Positions 6,754 to 15,254 of a stretch of 64,000 bases of DNA are shown here, piece after piece. The DNA is from Alloyangia pacifica. Its GTDB lineage: Bacteria > Pseudomonadota > Alphaproteobacteria > Rhodobacterales > Rhodobacteraceae. The translations under genes and the position numbers were made by a program. The stretch spans positions 186,001 to 250,000 of the forward strand of contig NZ_FOZW01000004.1 of the NCBI RefSeq assembly GCF_900116195.1, given 5' to 3'. Below the pieces are notes generated by a model that was not told the DNA's origin, did not search any database, and worked only from the letters and a program-made list of their open reading frames with translations. Every line of letters starts with the position of its first letter. Position 1 is the stretch's first letter.

Positions 6754-9114
6754 ATGAGCACCCTCGACCGCAAGCTCTCGCGCGATCTGTGGCGGATGAA
6801 GGGGCAGGCAGCGGCGATCGCTGTGGTCATGGCGCTTGGCGTGATGATGCAAGTGATGATGGCAGGGCTGGTGGTCACCCTCGACGAGACCCGCCGCGGC
6901 TACTATGAGCGCTACCGCTTCGCCGAGGTCTTCGCCCCGGTCACCCGCGCGCCCAGCCATGTGCTGCATCAGGTCGCGGGTCTGCCGGGCGTGGCGCGGG
7001 CCGAGGGGCGCATTTCAGGCGCGGCAAGGATCGAACTGTCGGACAGGGCAGTGCCCGTGGCGGCGCAGGCGCTGTCGCTGCCCGACCACGCGGAGCCCGC
7101 GCTGAATGCCATTCGGTTGCAGCAGGGGCGGCTCTTCGATCCGGGCGCGCCCGAAGAGGTGGTGTTGCTCGACACCTTCGCCGCCGCGCATGGGCTGAGG
7201 CCGGGCGACGCGTTGCAGGTGGTGATGAACGGGGCGCGGCGCAGCCTGCGGATCACCGGGCTCGCCCGCTCGCCGGAATTTCTCTACGCCGCGGCGCCGG
7301 GCGAGATGGTGCCGGATGACGCGCGCTACGCCGTGCTGTGGATGTCGCAGACCTCACTCTCCGCCTCCTTCGACATGAAGGGGGCCTATTCCGAGTTCCT
7401 CGTCACGCTCACCCGGGGCACCGACCCTCGCGGCGTGATCGAAGCGCTCGATCATCTCCTGAAGCCCTGGGGCGGGTCGGGGGCCTACGACCGCGAGGAC
7501 CAGTTCTCGCACCGCTTCGTCTCGGAGGAGATCAACGGGCTGCGCGACACGGCGGCGGCAATTCCCCCGGTGTTCCTCGGCATCGCTGCCTTCCTGCTGA
7601 ATATCGTCATCGCGCGCATGGTGCAGGCCGAGCGCGAAGAGATCGGCCTGCTGAAGGCTTTTGGCTACCGCGGCTCGGAAATCGGCGGGCACTACCTCAA
7701 GCTGGTGCTGGCGATTGCCGTGGCGGGGGCGCTGCTGGGCGCGCTGCTGGGTATCCTGAGTGGGCGCGCGATGGTGCAGCTCTACCTGCATTTCTACAAG
7801 TTTCCCTTCCTCGTCTTCCGGCTCGATCCGGGTGCGCTGGCACTGGGGCTGGTGGTCAGCGTGCTGGCGGCGGCGGCGGGCGGGGCGGTGGTGCTGCGCC
7901 AAATCTTCGCGCTGCACCCGGCCGAGGCGATGCGCCCGCCAGCCCCCGCAGACTACCGCCGCGCCGGGCGGTGGGCCGGGGCGTTGAAGGCGCTCGACCA
8001 GCCGACCCGCATGGTGCTGCGCCGCTTCACACGGACACCCTTCCGCATGCTGGGCGCGGTGGTGGGGATCACCTTCGGCATGGGGCTCTCGGTCGGCATG
8101 TTGACCATCCACGCCGGGTTCAATCAGGCGGTGGCGCTCAGCTTCGATGTGCTCGACCGTTCCGAGGCGACCGTGAGCTTCACCCATGCGGTGTCGCAGA
8201 AGACCCTGCTCGAGCTGGCCCGCCACCCCGGGGTGCTGCGGGTCGAGGGGGCCCGCTCGGTACCGGTGGTGCTGCGCAACGGGCGACGGACCCACCGCGG
8301 CGCGATCACCGGGCTGCCGCCGGACCCCGAGCTGCTCCGCGCTCTGACGCCTGACTACATTCCCATCGCGCTCGACGGTCCGGGGCTCGTGCTGAGCACC
8401 GCATTGGCCCGCAAGCTGAAGGCGCAGGCCGGGGACGTGCTGACTGTCGAGGTGCGCGAGGGCGCGCAGCCGGCGCTGCGCCTGCCGGTCACCGGCGTGT
8501 CGGAGACCGTGCTGGGCGCCCCGGCCTACATGGCACTGGAGGCGCTGGACCGGGCGCTCTTCGAGCCGGGGCGGATTTCCAGCGCCGCTCTCCGGCTTGA
8601 TCCGGCGCAGGCCGAGGCGGTGCAGGTCTGGCTGCGCGACCAGCCCGTGGTGGCGGGCGTCAGCCTCAAGTCCGAGGCGCGGGACGCCTTCGAACGGGTG
8701 ATGAACCAGGGCACCGGGGCGACGCGCTTCATCATGGCGGCGGTGGCCTTCACCATCACCTTCGGCATCATCTACAACGCCGCCCGCATCGCACTGGCCG
8801 AACGTGCGCACGACCTCGCCAGCCTGCGGGTCATCGGCTTCTCCAAGGGTGAGGCTGCTTACGTGCTGCTCGGCGAGCTGGGGTTGGTGACGCTTCTGGC
8901 GCTGCCCTGCGGTGCGTTTCTGGGCTGGGGCATCGCGCATATGCTGGCCGCCGCCTATTCCTCCGACCTCTACACGATCACGGTGGTCTTCCGGCCCGCC
9001 GCCTTCGGATTCGCCGCGCTGGTGGTGATCTCGGGCGCGGTGCTTTCGGGGCTGCTGGTGAAACGCGATGTGGACCGCGCCGACCTGGTCGCCGCGCTCA
9101 AGACACGGGATTGA
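6754..9114 (+). CDS. Double-FtsX-domain ABC transporter permease
   Basis: A 786-residue permease with an N-terminal membrane segment (about 22-45), a large periplasmic MacB-PCD-like region, a first FtsX block of three segments (about 270-385, containing REEIGLLKAFGYRGSEIG), a second N-terminal-like segment around 430-455, a second periplasmic region and a final FtsX block (about 660-775, containing HDLASLRVIGFSKGEA). This is the duplicated architecture of permeases grouped with LolE/devC-type exporters. ATG at 6754 lies 4 bp after the ATPase stop, so the two are translationally coupled. Partner of the ATPase and of the HlyD-type protein downstream. Substrate unknown. Confidence 0.93.
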   Translation: MSTLDRKLSRDLWRMKGQAAAIAVVMALGVMMQVMMAGLVVTLDETRRGYYERYRFAEVFAPVTRAPSHVLHQVAGLPGVARAEGRISGAARIELSDRAVPVAAQALSLPDHAEPALNAIRLQQGRLFDPGAPEEVVLLDTFAAAHGLRPGDALQVVMNGARRSLRITGLARSPEFLYAAAPGEMVPDDARYAVLWMSQTSLSASFDMKGAYSEFLVTLTRGTDPRGVIEALDHLLKPWGGSGAYDREDQFSHRFVSEEINGLRDTAAAIPPVFLGIAAFLLNIVIARMVQAEREEIGLLKAFGYRGSEIGGHYLKLVLAIAVAGALLGALLGILSGRAMVQLYLHFYKFPFLVFRLDPGALALGLVVSVLAAAAGGAVVLRQIFALHPAEAMRPPAPADYRRAGRWAGALKALDQPTRMVLRRFTRTPFRMLGAVVGITFGMGLSVGMLTIHAGFNQAVALSFDVLDRSEATVSFTHAVSQKTLLELARHPGVLRVEGARSVPVVLRNGRRTHRGAITGLPPDPELLRALTPDYIPIALDGPGLVLSTALARKLKAQAGDVLTVEVREGAQPALRLPVTGVSETVLGAPAYMALEALDRALFEPGRISSAALRLDPAQAEAVQVWLRDQPVVAGVSLKSEARDAFERVMNQGTGATRFIMAAVAFTITFGIIYNAARIALAERAHDLASLRVIGFSKGEAAYVLLGELGLVTLLALPCGAFLGWGIAHMLAAAYSSDLYTITVVFRPAAFGFAALVVISGAVLSGLLVKRDVDRADLVAALKTRD

Positions 9115-9118
9115 CCTC

Positions 9119-10357
9119 ATGGCTCTCAACCGACCCCGCAACCGCACCCGGCTGGTCCTTGGCTTCGGCCTCGCGTTGCTGCTCGTCCTGGCGCTGGCCG
9201 CCGCCTTCTGGCCGCGCCCCGAGCTGGTGGACCTCGGGCAGGTGACGCGCGGCCCGCTGGTGGTGACCATCGACGAGGAAGGCAAGACCGAGGTGCGCGA
9301 CGTCTACGTGGTGACCACGCCCGTCGCCGGGCGGTTGCTGCGGGTGCAGGCGATGGATGGCGACGAGGTGGCTCAGGGCGACGTGGTGGCCCACATGCGC
9401 CCCGCCGCGCCCTCGGTGCTCGACCTGCGCACCCGTGAGCAGGCGCGGGCGGCGGTGGCGGCGGCGCAGGCGGCGCTGCTGCAGGCCAGGGCCGAGGTGA
9501 ACGTGGCGCAGGCGGACGTTGACCTGGCGGTCTCGGACCATGACCGCGCCAAGACCCTGGCGGCGCGGGGCACGATTTCCACTGCGGCGCTGGATCAGGC
9601 CCGCACCGCGGCGCTGGCGGCGCAGGCGCGGGTCGAGACGGCGCGGGCGGCGGTGGCCATGCGCGAGGCAGAGCTGGCCAATGCGCAGGCGCAGCTCATC
9701 GGTTTCGACGACCAGGGCCTGGCCGAGGCGCTGGCCGAGGTCGGGGCCTCGGACATCCCGCTGCGGTCTCCGGTCGATGGGCGCATCCTGCGAGTGGTCG
9801 AACAGTCAGAGACTTCGCTGGAGGCCGGCGCCCCGGTGCTCGAGATCGGCAATATCGCGCAGGATCTGCAGGTGGCGGTGGACCTTATCTCCTCGGACGC
9901 GGTGCAGGTCGTGCCGGGCGCGCGCGTCATGCTCGACGACTGGGGCGGGCCGGGCTCGCTGGAGGCGGAGGTCGAGCGCATCGCGCCGCTCGGCACCACG
10001 GAGGTCTCGGCGCTGGGGGTCGAGGAGCAGCGTGTGCGGGTGATCCTGCGCTTCACCGCGCCGCCCGAGGCGCGCGCGGCGCTGGGGCATGGCTACCGGG
10101 TGCTGGCGCGCATCGTGATCTGGGAGGAGGCGGACACGCTGCAGATCCCGCAAAGCGCGGCCTTCCGCGAGGGCGGGGGCTGGGCGGTGTTCCGGGTCGA
10201 GAGCGGGCGGGCGGTGCAGGTGCCGGTCACGCTCGGGCAGGGGAACGGGCGGCAGGTGCAGGTGGTCGAGGGGCTGGACGATGGCGATATCATCGTGCTC
10301 TACCCACCGGCCGATCTGACCGATGGAGGTCTCGTGGAGCAGAGGCAGGCTGGGTAA
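9119..10357 (+). CDS. HlyD/RND-type membrane fusion protein (periplasmic adaptor)
   Basis: A 412-residue adaptor: N-terminal membrane anchor (about 11-30, LGFGLALLLVLALAAAF), a lipoyl-like half motif near residue 75, a long Ala-rich coiled-coil hairpin (about 105-195), the second lipoyl half (about 215-250, LRSPVDGRILRVV), and beta-barrel and membrane-proximal domains to the end. It completes a tripartite exporter with the preceding ATPase and FtsX permease; the ATG at 9119 follows the permease stop by 4 bp. No outer-membrane TolC-like channel gene is in the window, so a shared TolC may be used. The upstream in-frame start at 9068 is rejected because it overlaps the permease by 47 bp. Confidence 0.92.
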   Translation: MALNRPRNRTRLVLGFGLALLLVLALAAAFWPRPELVDLGQVTRGPLVVTIDEEGKTEVRDVYVVTTPVAGRLLRVQAMDGDEVAQGDVVAHMRPAAPSVLDLRTREQARAAVAAAQAALLQARAEVNVAQADVDLAVSDHDRAKTLAARGTISTAALDQARTAALAAQARVETARAAVAMREAELANAQAQLIGFDDQGLAEALAEVGASDIPLRSPVDGRILRVVEQSETSLEAGAPVLEIGNIAQDLQVAVDLISSDAVQVVPGARVMLDDWGGPGSLEAEVERIAPLGTTEVSALGVEEQRVRVILRFTAPPEARAALGHGYRVLARIVIWEEADTLQIPQSAAFREGGGWAVFRVESGRAVQVPVTLGQGNGRQVQVVEGLDDGDIIVLYPPADLTDGGLVEQRQAG

Positions 10358-10371
10358 GCAAGGGCGCGGCA

Positions 10372-10420
10372 CGGGGCTGGTCGCCCCGGGCCAACTGATG
10401 GGATCGGGCGAGTTGCCCGA
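10372..10420. terminator. Two small hairpins between convergent genes
   Basis: Between the fusion-protein stop (10357) and the convergent ubiK stop (10427) lie CGGGGC/GCCCCG (10372-10377 with 10383-10388) and TCGGGC/GCCCGA (10404-10409 with 10415-10420). Neither has a clear T-tract. Position suggests termination for both genes, but the evidence is weak. Confidence 0.35.
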
Positions 10421-10426
10421 ACCGGG

Positions 10427-10687
10427 TCAGCCCTGACCCTTCTCCAGCGCGTCGAGGCGCGCCTTGAGGCTCTCGTTCTCCTCGCGGGCCTTCTGCGCCA
10501 TGGCGCGAACCGCGTCGAATTCCTCGCGGGTCACGAAGTCGCGATCCGCCAGCCAGCGGTCGATCATCGATTTCATCGCCGTTTCGGCCTCGTCCTTCGC
10601 GCCCTGCGCCACGCCCATGGCGTTGGTCATGAGCTGCGACAGATCTTCGAATACCTTGTTGCGCGTCTGCATTGGGCTCTCCGTCAT
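10427..10687 (-). CDS. ubiK: UbiK/BMFP family ubiquinone-biosynthesis accessory protein
   Basis: An 86-residue protein with an N-terminal amphipathic helix ([20 protein letters not shown]) and a C-terminal coiled coil ([20 protein letters not shown]) ending in [11 protein letters not shown]. This is the BMFP/YqiC family; in gammaproteobacteria UbiK helps assemble the soluble ubiquinone-biosynthesis complex with UbiJ, and family members trimerise and bind lipid. ATGs at 10687 and 10672 are both possible; AGGA at suitable distance favours 10687. It is divergent from lgt, 79 bp apart. Confidence 0.85.
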   Translation of the reverse strand: MTESPMQTRNKVFEDLSQLMTNAMGVAQGAKDEAETAMKSMIDRWLADRDFVTREEFDAVRAMAQKAREENESLKARLDALEKGQG

Positions 10688-10766
10688 ATGCTTGTGTCCT
10701 ATATGGGCCGAGAGCTCCCGGGTCACAAGGTTGACTTCCCCCGGAAACTCCCGTCACTCATCGCGC

Positions 10767-11654
10767 ATGAAAGCCGCCATTCCCTTTCCGCCCCTGTCCT
10801 CCGAGGTCTTCTCGATCTCGGTTTTCGGCATGGAATTCGCCCTGCGCTGGTACGCGCTTGCCTACATCGCGGGCATCATCATCGGCTGGCGCATCGCCGT
10901 CGCCGCAGTGAAGCGCGTCCACCTCTGGCCGGGCGATCAGCCCCCGATGAGCCCCGCACAGGTCGAGCAACTGCTGACCTGGGTGATTCTGGGCATCATT
11001 CTCGGTGGGCGGCTCGGCATCATGCTGTTCTACCAGCCGGACTACTACCTGTCGCACCCGGCCGAGATCCTGATGGTCTGGCACGGTGGCATGTCGTTCC
11101 ACGGCGGGTTCCTCGGGGTGCTGATCGGCTTCCTCGGATTCTGCCTCAAGAATCGCATCCCGCTCGGTTCCACCGCCGATATGCTGGCGATCTCCGTGCC
11201 GCCGGGGCTGCTGCTGGGGCGCATCGCAAACTTCGTCAACGCCGAGCTCTGGGGCCGCCCGACGGAGCTGCCCTGGGGGGTGATCTTCCCCGGCGAGGCG
11301 GCGCAGGCCTGCGGGCAGGCGCTCGGCGCGCTCTGCGCGCGGCATCCCTCGCAACTCTACGAGGCGCTGCTTGAAGGCGTGCTGCTCGGCACGCTGGTAC
11401 TCTGGCTCGCACTACGCCGCGGCGGGTTGAAGACGCCGTGGCAAATGGCGGGCGTGTTCCTTGCTGGCTACGGCATCGCGCGTTTCCTCGTGGAGTTCGT
11501 GCGCCAGCCCGACGCGCAGTTCGTCTCGCCCGGCAACCCGCTGGGGCTGGCGTGGTACGTGGGCGGCTACGGCTTGACCATGGGCCAGATGCTGTCGCTG
11601 CCGATGATCCTCGTGGGCATCGGCCTCATTCTCTGGGCGCGGCGGCGCGCATGA
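10767..11654 (+). CDS. lgt: Prolipoprotein diacylglyceryl transferase
   Basis: Inner-membrane enzyme that transfers diacylglycerol from phosphatidylglycerol to the lipobox cysteine of prolipoproteins, the first step of lipoprotein maturation. The 295 residues have about seven membrane segments. The signature [12 protein letters not shown] lies at residues 106-117, preceded by [11 protein letters not shown], and the C-terminal half carries [12 protein letters not shown] and the HPSQLYEA motif. The stop overlaps the next ATG by 4 bp (ATGA at 11651-11654), so it heads a three-gene unit with the MidA-like methyltransferase and pgeF. The start at 10767 gives the usual family length. Confidence 0.97.
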   Translation: MKAAIPFPPLSSEVFSISVFGMEFALRWYALAYIAGIIIGWRIAVAAVKRVHLWPGDQPPMSPAQVEQLLTWVILGIILGGRLGIMLFYQPDYYLSHPAEILMVWHGGMSFHGGFLGVLIGFLGFCLKNRIPLGSTADMLAISVPPGLLLGRIANFVNAELWGRPTELPWGVIFPGEAAQACGQALGALCARHPSQLYEALLEGVLLGTLVLWLALRRGGLKTPWQMAGVFLAGYGIARFLVEFVRQPDAQFVSPGNPLGLAWYVGGYGLTMGQMLSLPMILVGIGLILWARRRA

Positions 11655-12715
11655 GCGCGCTGCTTCCGCTTCTCGAGGCGCGCATTGCGGCCGAGGGGCC
11701 GATGAGCGTGGCCGAATACATGACATGGTGCCTGCTGCACCCGCAGCATGGCTACTACACCACCCGCGATCCGCTAGGCGCGGCGGGGGATTTCACCACT
11801 GCGCCAGAGATCAGCCAGATGTTCGGCGAACTGCTCGGCCTCGCGCTGGCGCAGAGCTGGGTGGACCAGGGGCGCCCCGAGCGGATCATCCTCGCAGAGC
11901 TGGGGCCGGGACGTGGCACGCTGATGGCCGACGCATTGCGCGCCATGCGAGCGGTGCCGGAGCTGATCGCGGCGGCGGAGCTGCACCTTGTCGAGGCCTC
12001 TCCCGCCTTGCGTGCCGAGCAGGCCAAGCGGCTCGGCGGCTTTGCGCCGAGGTGGCACGACAGCCTCGCAGACCTGCCCGAGGCACCGCTCTTCCTGATC
12101 GCCAACGAGTTCTTTGACGCGCTTCCCGTCCGCCAGTTCCTGCGCGACGGCGACGGCTGGCGCGAGCGCGTGGTGGGCTGGCACGAGGGGCAACTGTCAT
12201 TCGGCCTCACCGACATCGCGCCGCAGGCGGTGCTCGAGCATCGGCTGACGGACACCGAGCAGGGCGACATGGTCGAGACCTGCGGCCCTGCCGAGGCGAT
12301 CGTGCAGGAGGTCGGGCGGCGCATCGTGGCCCATGGCGGCGTAGCTCTGATCATCGACTACGGCGGCTGGGGCAGCCTCGGCGACACGCTGCAGGCGGTG
12401 CGCGCGCATGAAAGGGCTGATCCCCTGAGTACGCCGGGCGAGGCCGATCTGACCGCACATGTCGATTTTTGCGCGCTGGCGCAGGCCGCCCGGCCCGCCT
12501 GCCATGCGCCGATGACCGGTCAGGGCGTGTTCCTCGAGCGGCTGGGCATCACCGAGCGGGCGCGCGCGCTTGCAACACGGCTCGAGGGTCCGGCGCTGGA
12601 AAGCCACGTTGCCGCACATCGCCGGTTGACGCACCCCGGTGAAATGGGAAGTTTGTTCAAGGTTCTGGCGCTGCACGCGCCGGACGCACCGACCCCGCCC
12701 GGATTGGACACATGA
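11651..12715 (+). CDS. Class I SAM-dependent methyltransferase, COG1565 (MidA/NDUFAF7 homologue)
   Basis: A 354-residue methyltransferase. The N terminus has the family signature [19 protein letters not shown] (residues 18-36), then the SAM-binding strand [13 protein letters not shown] (about 81-93) and [13 protein letters not shown] (about 152-164). Eukaryotic NDUFAF7 dimethylates a conserved Arg of the NDUFS2 subunit and is needed for complex I assembly; the bacterial role is presumed similar but is an inference. It overlaps lgt by ATGA on one side and pgeF by ATGA on the other, an arrangement I recall as common in this order. Confidence 0.92.
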   Translation: MSALLPLLEARIAAEGPMSVAEYMTWCLLHPQHGYYTTRDPLGAAGDFTTAPEISQMFGELLGLALAQSWVDQGRPERIILAELGPGRGTLMADALRAMRAVPELIAAAELHLVEASPALRAEQAKRLGGFAPRWHDSLADLPEAPLFLIANEFFDALPVRQFLRDGDGWRERVVGWHEGQLSFGLTDIAPQAVLEHRLTDTEQGDMVETCGPAEAIVQEVGRRIVAHGGVALIIDYGGWGSLGDTLQAVRAHERADPLSTPGEADLTAHVDFCALAQAARPACHAPMTGQGVFLERLGITERARALATRLEGPALESHVAAHRRLTHPGEMGSLFKVLALHAPDAPTPPGLDT

Positions 12716-13467
12716 CGCTGGAAATCATCACCTCCGACACGCTGGCCCCTCTCAGACACGGGTTCTTCACCCGCAGGGGAGGCGCCTCGTCCGGGGTCTT
12801 CGCCGGGCTCAACTGCGGCCCGGGCTCGTCCGACCAGCGGGAGATCGTGGCGATCAACCGCGCCCGCGTGGCGCAGGCGATGGAGGTGCCGGTCGAGTCG
12901 CTGGTGACCGTCAGCCAGGTGCATTCGCCCAGGGTCGTCACGGTCAGCGGATCGCTGCCCGAGCCGCGCCCCGAGGCGGACGGGCTGGTCACCGACCAGC
13001 CGGGCATTGCGCTCGCCGTGCTGACGGCCGACTGCCAGCCGGTGCTCTTTGCCGACATCGAGGCCGGGGTAATCGGTGCCGCCCATGCGGGCTGGCGAGG
13101 CGCGCAGGCGGGGGTGCTGGAAGAGACCATCGAGGCGATGATTGCGCTTGGCGCGAGTCGCGAGGGCATAGTCGCCGTGATCGGTCCGACGATCAGCCAG
13201 CGCGCCTATGAGGTCGGTCCGGAATTCGTCGAGGAATTCATGCTCGAAGATCCGCAGAACGGCCGGTTCTTCGCGGGCGGGCAGGGCGATCGCGTGCAGT
13301 TCGACCTGCCAGCCTACGGGCTGCACCGGCTGCGCGCGGCAGGTGTCTCGGCGGAATGGACGCGGCATTGCACCTACTCCGATCCCCACCGCTTCTTTTC
13401 CTTCCGCCGCGCGACCCAGCAGCGCGAGGCTGACTACGGCCGGCTCATTTCTGCGATCCGTCTCTGA
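12712..13467 (+). CDS. pgeF: Peptidoglycan editing factor PgeF (laccase-fold, DUF152/YfiH)
   Basis: A 251-residue protein of the YfiH/PgeF family, often annotated polyphenol oxidase. Metal and active-site residues are visible: His71 in QVHSP, Cys108 in TADCQP and His125 in AHAGWRG. In E. coli PgeF removes non-canonical L-Ser from muropeptides; purine-nucleoside cleavage has also been reported for relatives (FAMIN). Start overlaps the methyltransferase stop by ATGA (12712-12715). Last gene of the lgt operon. Confidence 0.93.
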   Translation: MTLEIITSDTLAPLRHGFFTRRGGASSGVFAGLNCGPGSSDQREIVAINRARVAQAMEVPVESLVTVSQVHSPRVVTVSGSLPEPRPEADGLVTDQPGIALAVLTADCQPVLFADIEAGVIGAAHAGWRGAQAGVLEETIEAMIALGASREGIVAVIGPTISQRAYEVGPEFVEEFMLEDPQNGRFFAGGQGDRVQFDLPAYGLHRLRAAGVSAEWTRHCTYSDPHRFFSFRRATQQREADYGRLISAIRL

Positions 13468-13728
13468 AGGGCGCGCCTCGGCCTCTCTCAAGTCCCGGGC
13501 GTCCGCCACGATTCGTCCTCTCATGTGGCGAATTGTGTCAAAGAGGTTCGCGTAACCCGGACAATCCCGACCTCGGGAGTGGATTGGCCGCAGAAGCCCC
13601 GAGCAATTCACCGAAATTTTGACAGAAATGCCAGAATGCGGCCTGATCTGGGCCAGTCGATTAGACGTCCTTCTGTCGTTGTTGGTGGGGGCCAGCACGG
13701 ATGTGACAGCCTGCCAAGGGATGTTGAA

Positions 13729-14520
13729 ATGACCAGTATTCATCACGCGGCCCTGAGCCGCGAAGATGTTCGTTCGAAAGAGTTTTCTCGGGACCCGATC
13801 GCTCTCCAGAGCGGGCGGCCTCGTCGCGCAACTTCTCTCATGCGCAAATACGAGGTCGCCGCCTTGTTGCCCGATCTCTCGATCGCCATGAAGCAGCAGA
13901 TCGCGCCGGCGCTGCCGCTCTTCGAGGAGGCCTGCTCGGCCTTTGCGCGCGGGACGCTGATCCAGACGCTGCGCGGTCCGATTGCCATCGAGGACCTGCT
14001 TCCGGGCGATTACATCCAGACCAGCCGCGGCACCCAGTCGATTACCTGGATCGGCTCGACCACCTATGTTCCCGGCGTCAATTGCGAGGAAAGCGGCATT
14101 GGATCGCTGACCCGTGTCACCGCCGATGCGCTCGGACTTGCCCGGCCAGGCATCGATCTGCTGCTTGGCCCGTCGGCGCGGATGGTCGTAAGCCGCGCGC
14201 GCTTCAGGGCGCTTCTTGGGCAGGACAGCGTGCTTGTCCCGGTCAAGGACGAGGCGGATTGGGATCGCATCGTGCCGGTCACCCCGGCGGGCGGCGTGCA
14301 GCTCTATCACCTGATGGTGCAGCACCACGCGACGATCAAGGTCAGCGGGTTGGAACTGGAGACCTATCACCCGGGCAAGGCGCTGCACGCGGTGACCGGC
14401 CCGAACCTGCGGGCGCTGTTCCTGTCGATGTTCGACAACCTGTCCGAGATCCAGGATTTCGGCGAGTTGTCGATGACCCGCTCGTCGCGTGAGGCGGTCG
14501 ACAACCTGATGGCCAGCTGA
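13729..14520 (+). CDS. Hint (hedgehog/intein) domain protein
   Basis: A 263-residue protein. After a polar, low-complexity N terminus (1-60) a Hint domain begins at Cys69, with CSAFARGTLIQTLRG, then IAIEDLLPGDYIQT (87-98) and ITWIGS, matching the entry to the Hint fold. The C-terminal half contains VLVPVKDE and LMVQHHATIKVSGLELETY. Rhodobacterales carry many such Hint_2 proteins, often at the end of secreted RTX or calcium-binding proteins; here the domain stands alone with no obvious extein. The self-processing activity is not demonstrated for this group. ATG at 13729 has AGGG 8 nt upstream; the frame is open back to 13525 but without a family match. The 260 bp upstream hold no gene. Confidence 0.8.
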   Translation: MTSIHHAALSREDVRSKEFSRDPIALQSGRPRRATSLMRKYEVAALLPDLSIAMKQQIAPALPLFEEACSAFARGTLIQTLRGPIAIEDLLPGDYIQTSRGTQSITWIGSTTYVPGVNCEESGIGSLTRVTADALGLARPGIDLLLGPSARMVVSRARFRALLGQDSVLVPVKDEADWDRIVPVTPAGGVQLYHLMVQHHATIKVSGLELETYHPGKALHAVTGPNLRALFLSMFDNLSEIQDFGELSMTRSSREAVDNLMAS

Positions 14521-14562
14521 CGCCGCTCAACGCTCGTTGCGATGCCCGGGGCCGGTCCGCGC

Positions 14563-15063
14563 TTAGGCGGTCCGGCTCAGCCGTTCCTCGAGCACGTCGA
14601 AGGGCACGCCGGGCTCGTCCTTTGCACCGCGGATGACCAGCGAGGTCTTGACCGAGGCGACATTCGGCGCGGTCAGCAGCTTCTCGGTCAGGAAGGCCTG
14701 GAAGGTCGAAAGGTCGGGCGCGACGCACTTGAGGATGAAATCCACCTCGCCGTTGAGCATGTGACACTCTCGCACCAGCGGCCAGCTCCGGCAGCGGTCC
14801 TCGAAGGCGCGCAGGTCTGCCTCGGCCTGGCTCTGCAACCCGACGCTGGCGAAAACCTGCACCTCGAAGCCCAGTTCGCGGGAATCGACCTCGGCGTGAT
14901 AGCCCTTGATGAAGCCCTGTTCCTCGAGCGTGCGCACTCGGCGCAGGCAGGGCGGCGCGGAAATGCCCACGCGGCGGGCGAGTTCGACGTTGGTCATGCG
15001 GCCATCGGCCTGCAGTTCTGCCAGAATCTTCCGGTCGATGGGATCGAGCCTGTGGGCGGGCAT
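14563..15063 (-). CDS. Lrp/AsnC family transcriptional regulator
   Basis: A 166-residue regulator: N-terminal helix-turn-helix (residues 5-60; DGRMTNVELARRVGISAPPC and the recognition helix LRRVRTLEEQGFI) and a C-terminal RAM ligand-binding domain (70-150). AAGGAAG stands 6 nt before the ATG. It is divergent from trxB across 190 bp that contain a 9-bp inverted repeat, a likely operator. The Lrp/trxB neighbourhood is one I recall from other Rhodobacterales, so a role close to sulfur or amino-acid metabolism is plausible but unproven. Confidence 0.93.
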   Translation of the reverse strand: MPAHRLDPIDRKILAELQADGRMTNVELARRVGISAPPCLRRVRTLEEQGFIKGYHAEVDSRELGFEVQVFASVGLQSQAEADLRAFEDRCRSWPLVRECHMLNGEVDFILKCVAPDLSTFQAFLTEKLLTAPNVASVKTSLVIRGAKDEPGVPFDVLEERLSRTA

Positions 15064-15117
15064 GCGTCTTCCTTGAGCTTTTCGCGAATATTATACCAGA
15101 CGGAAAATCAGCGCAAT

Positions 15118-15141
15118 AATCTTTCATAATCTTGAAAGATT
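15118..15141. promoter_or_regulatory. Inverted repeat in the lrp-trxB divergent promoter region
   Basis: AATCTTTCA at 15118-15126 and TGAAAGATT at 15133-15141 are exact inverse complements separated by 6 AT-rich bases. The site lies 55 bp before the lrp start and 114 bp before trxB in the only AT-rich patch of the region. Size and base composition fit an Lrp/AsnC-type operator, so autoregulation is the simplest reading. Confidence 0.55.
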
Positions 15142-15254
15142 CTTAACGGGACGAAATTCCGGGGAAACAGTCGGAGGCGCGGGGTTTGCGTCGCCGCCGC
15201 GCGTGGCTATATGCAATTCCCAAACCGAATGCCATAGCTCGCGAGAGGCACGAT

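Noticed and set aside
7354..9285. 643-codon minus-strand frame over the FtsX permease
   Set aside because: Shadow of the permease gene in a high-GC sequence, His/Arg/Gln-rich and without a family pattern.
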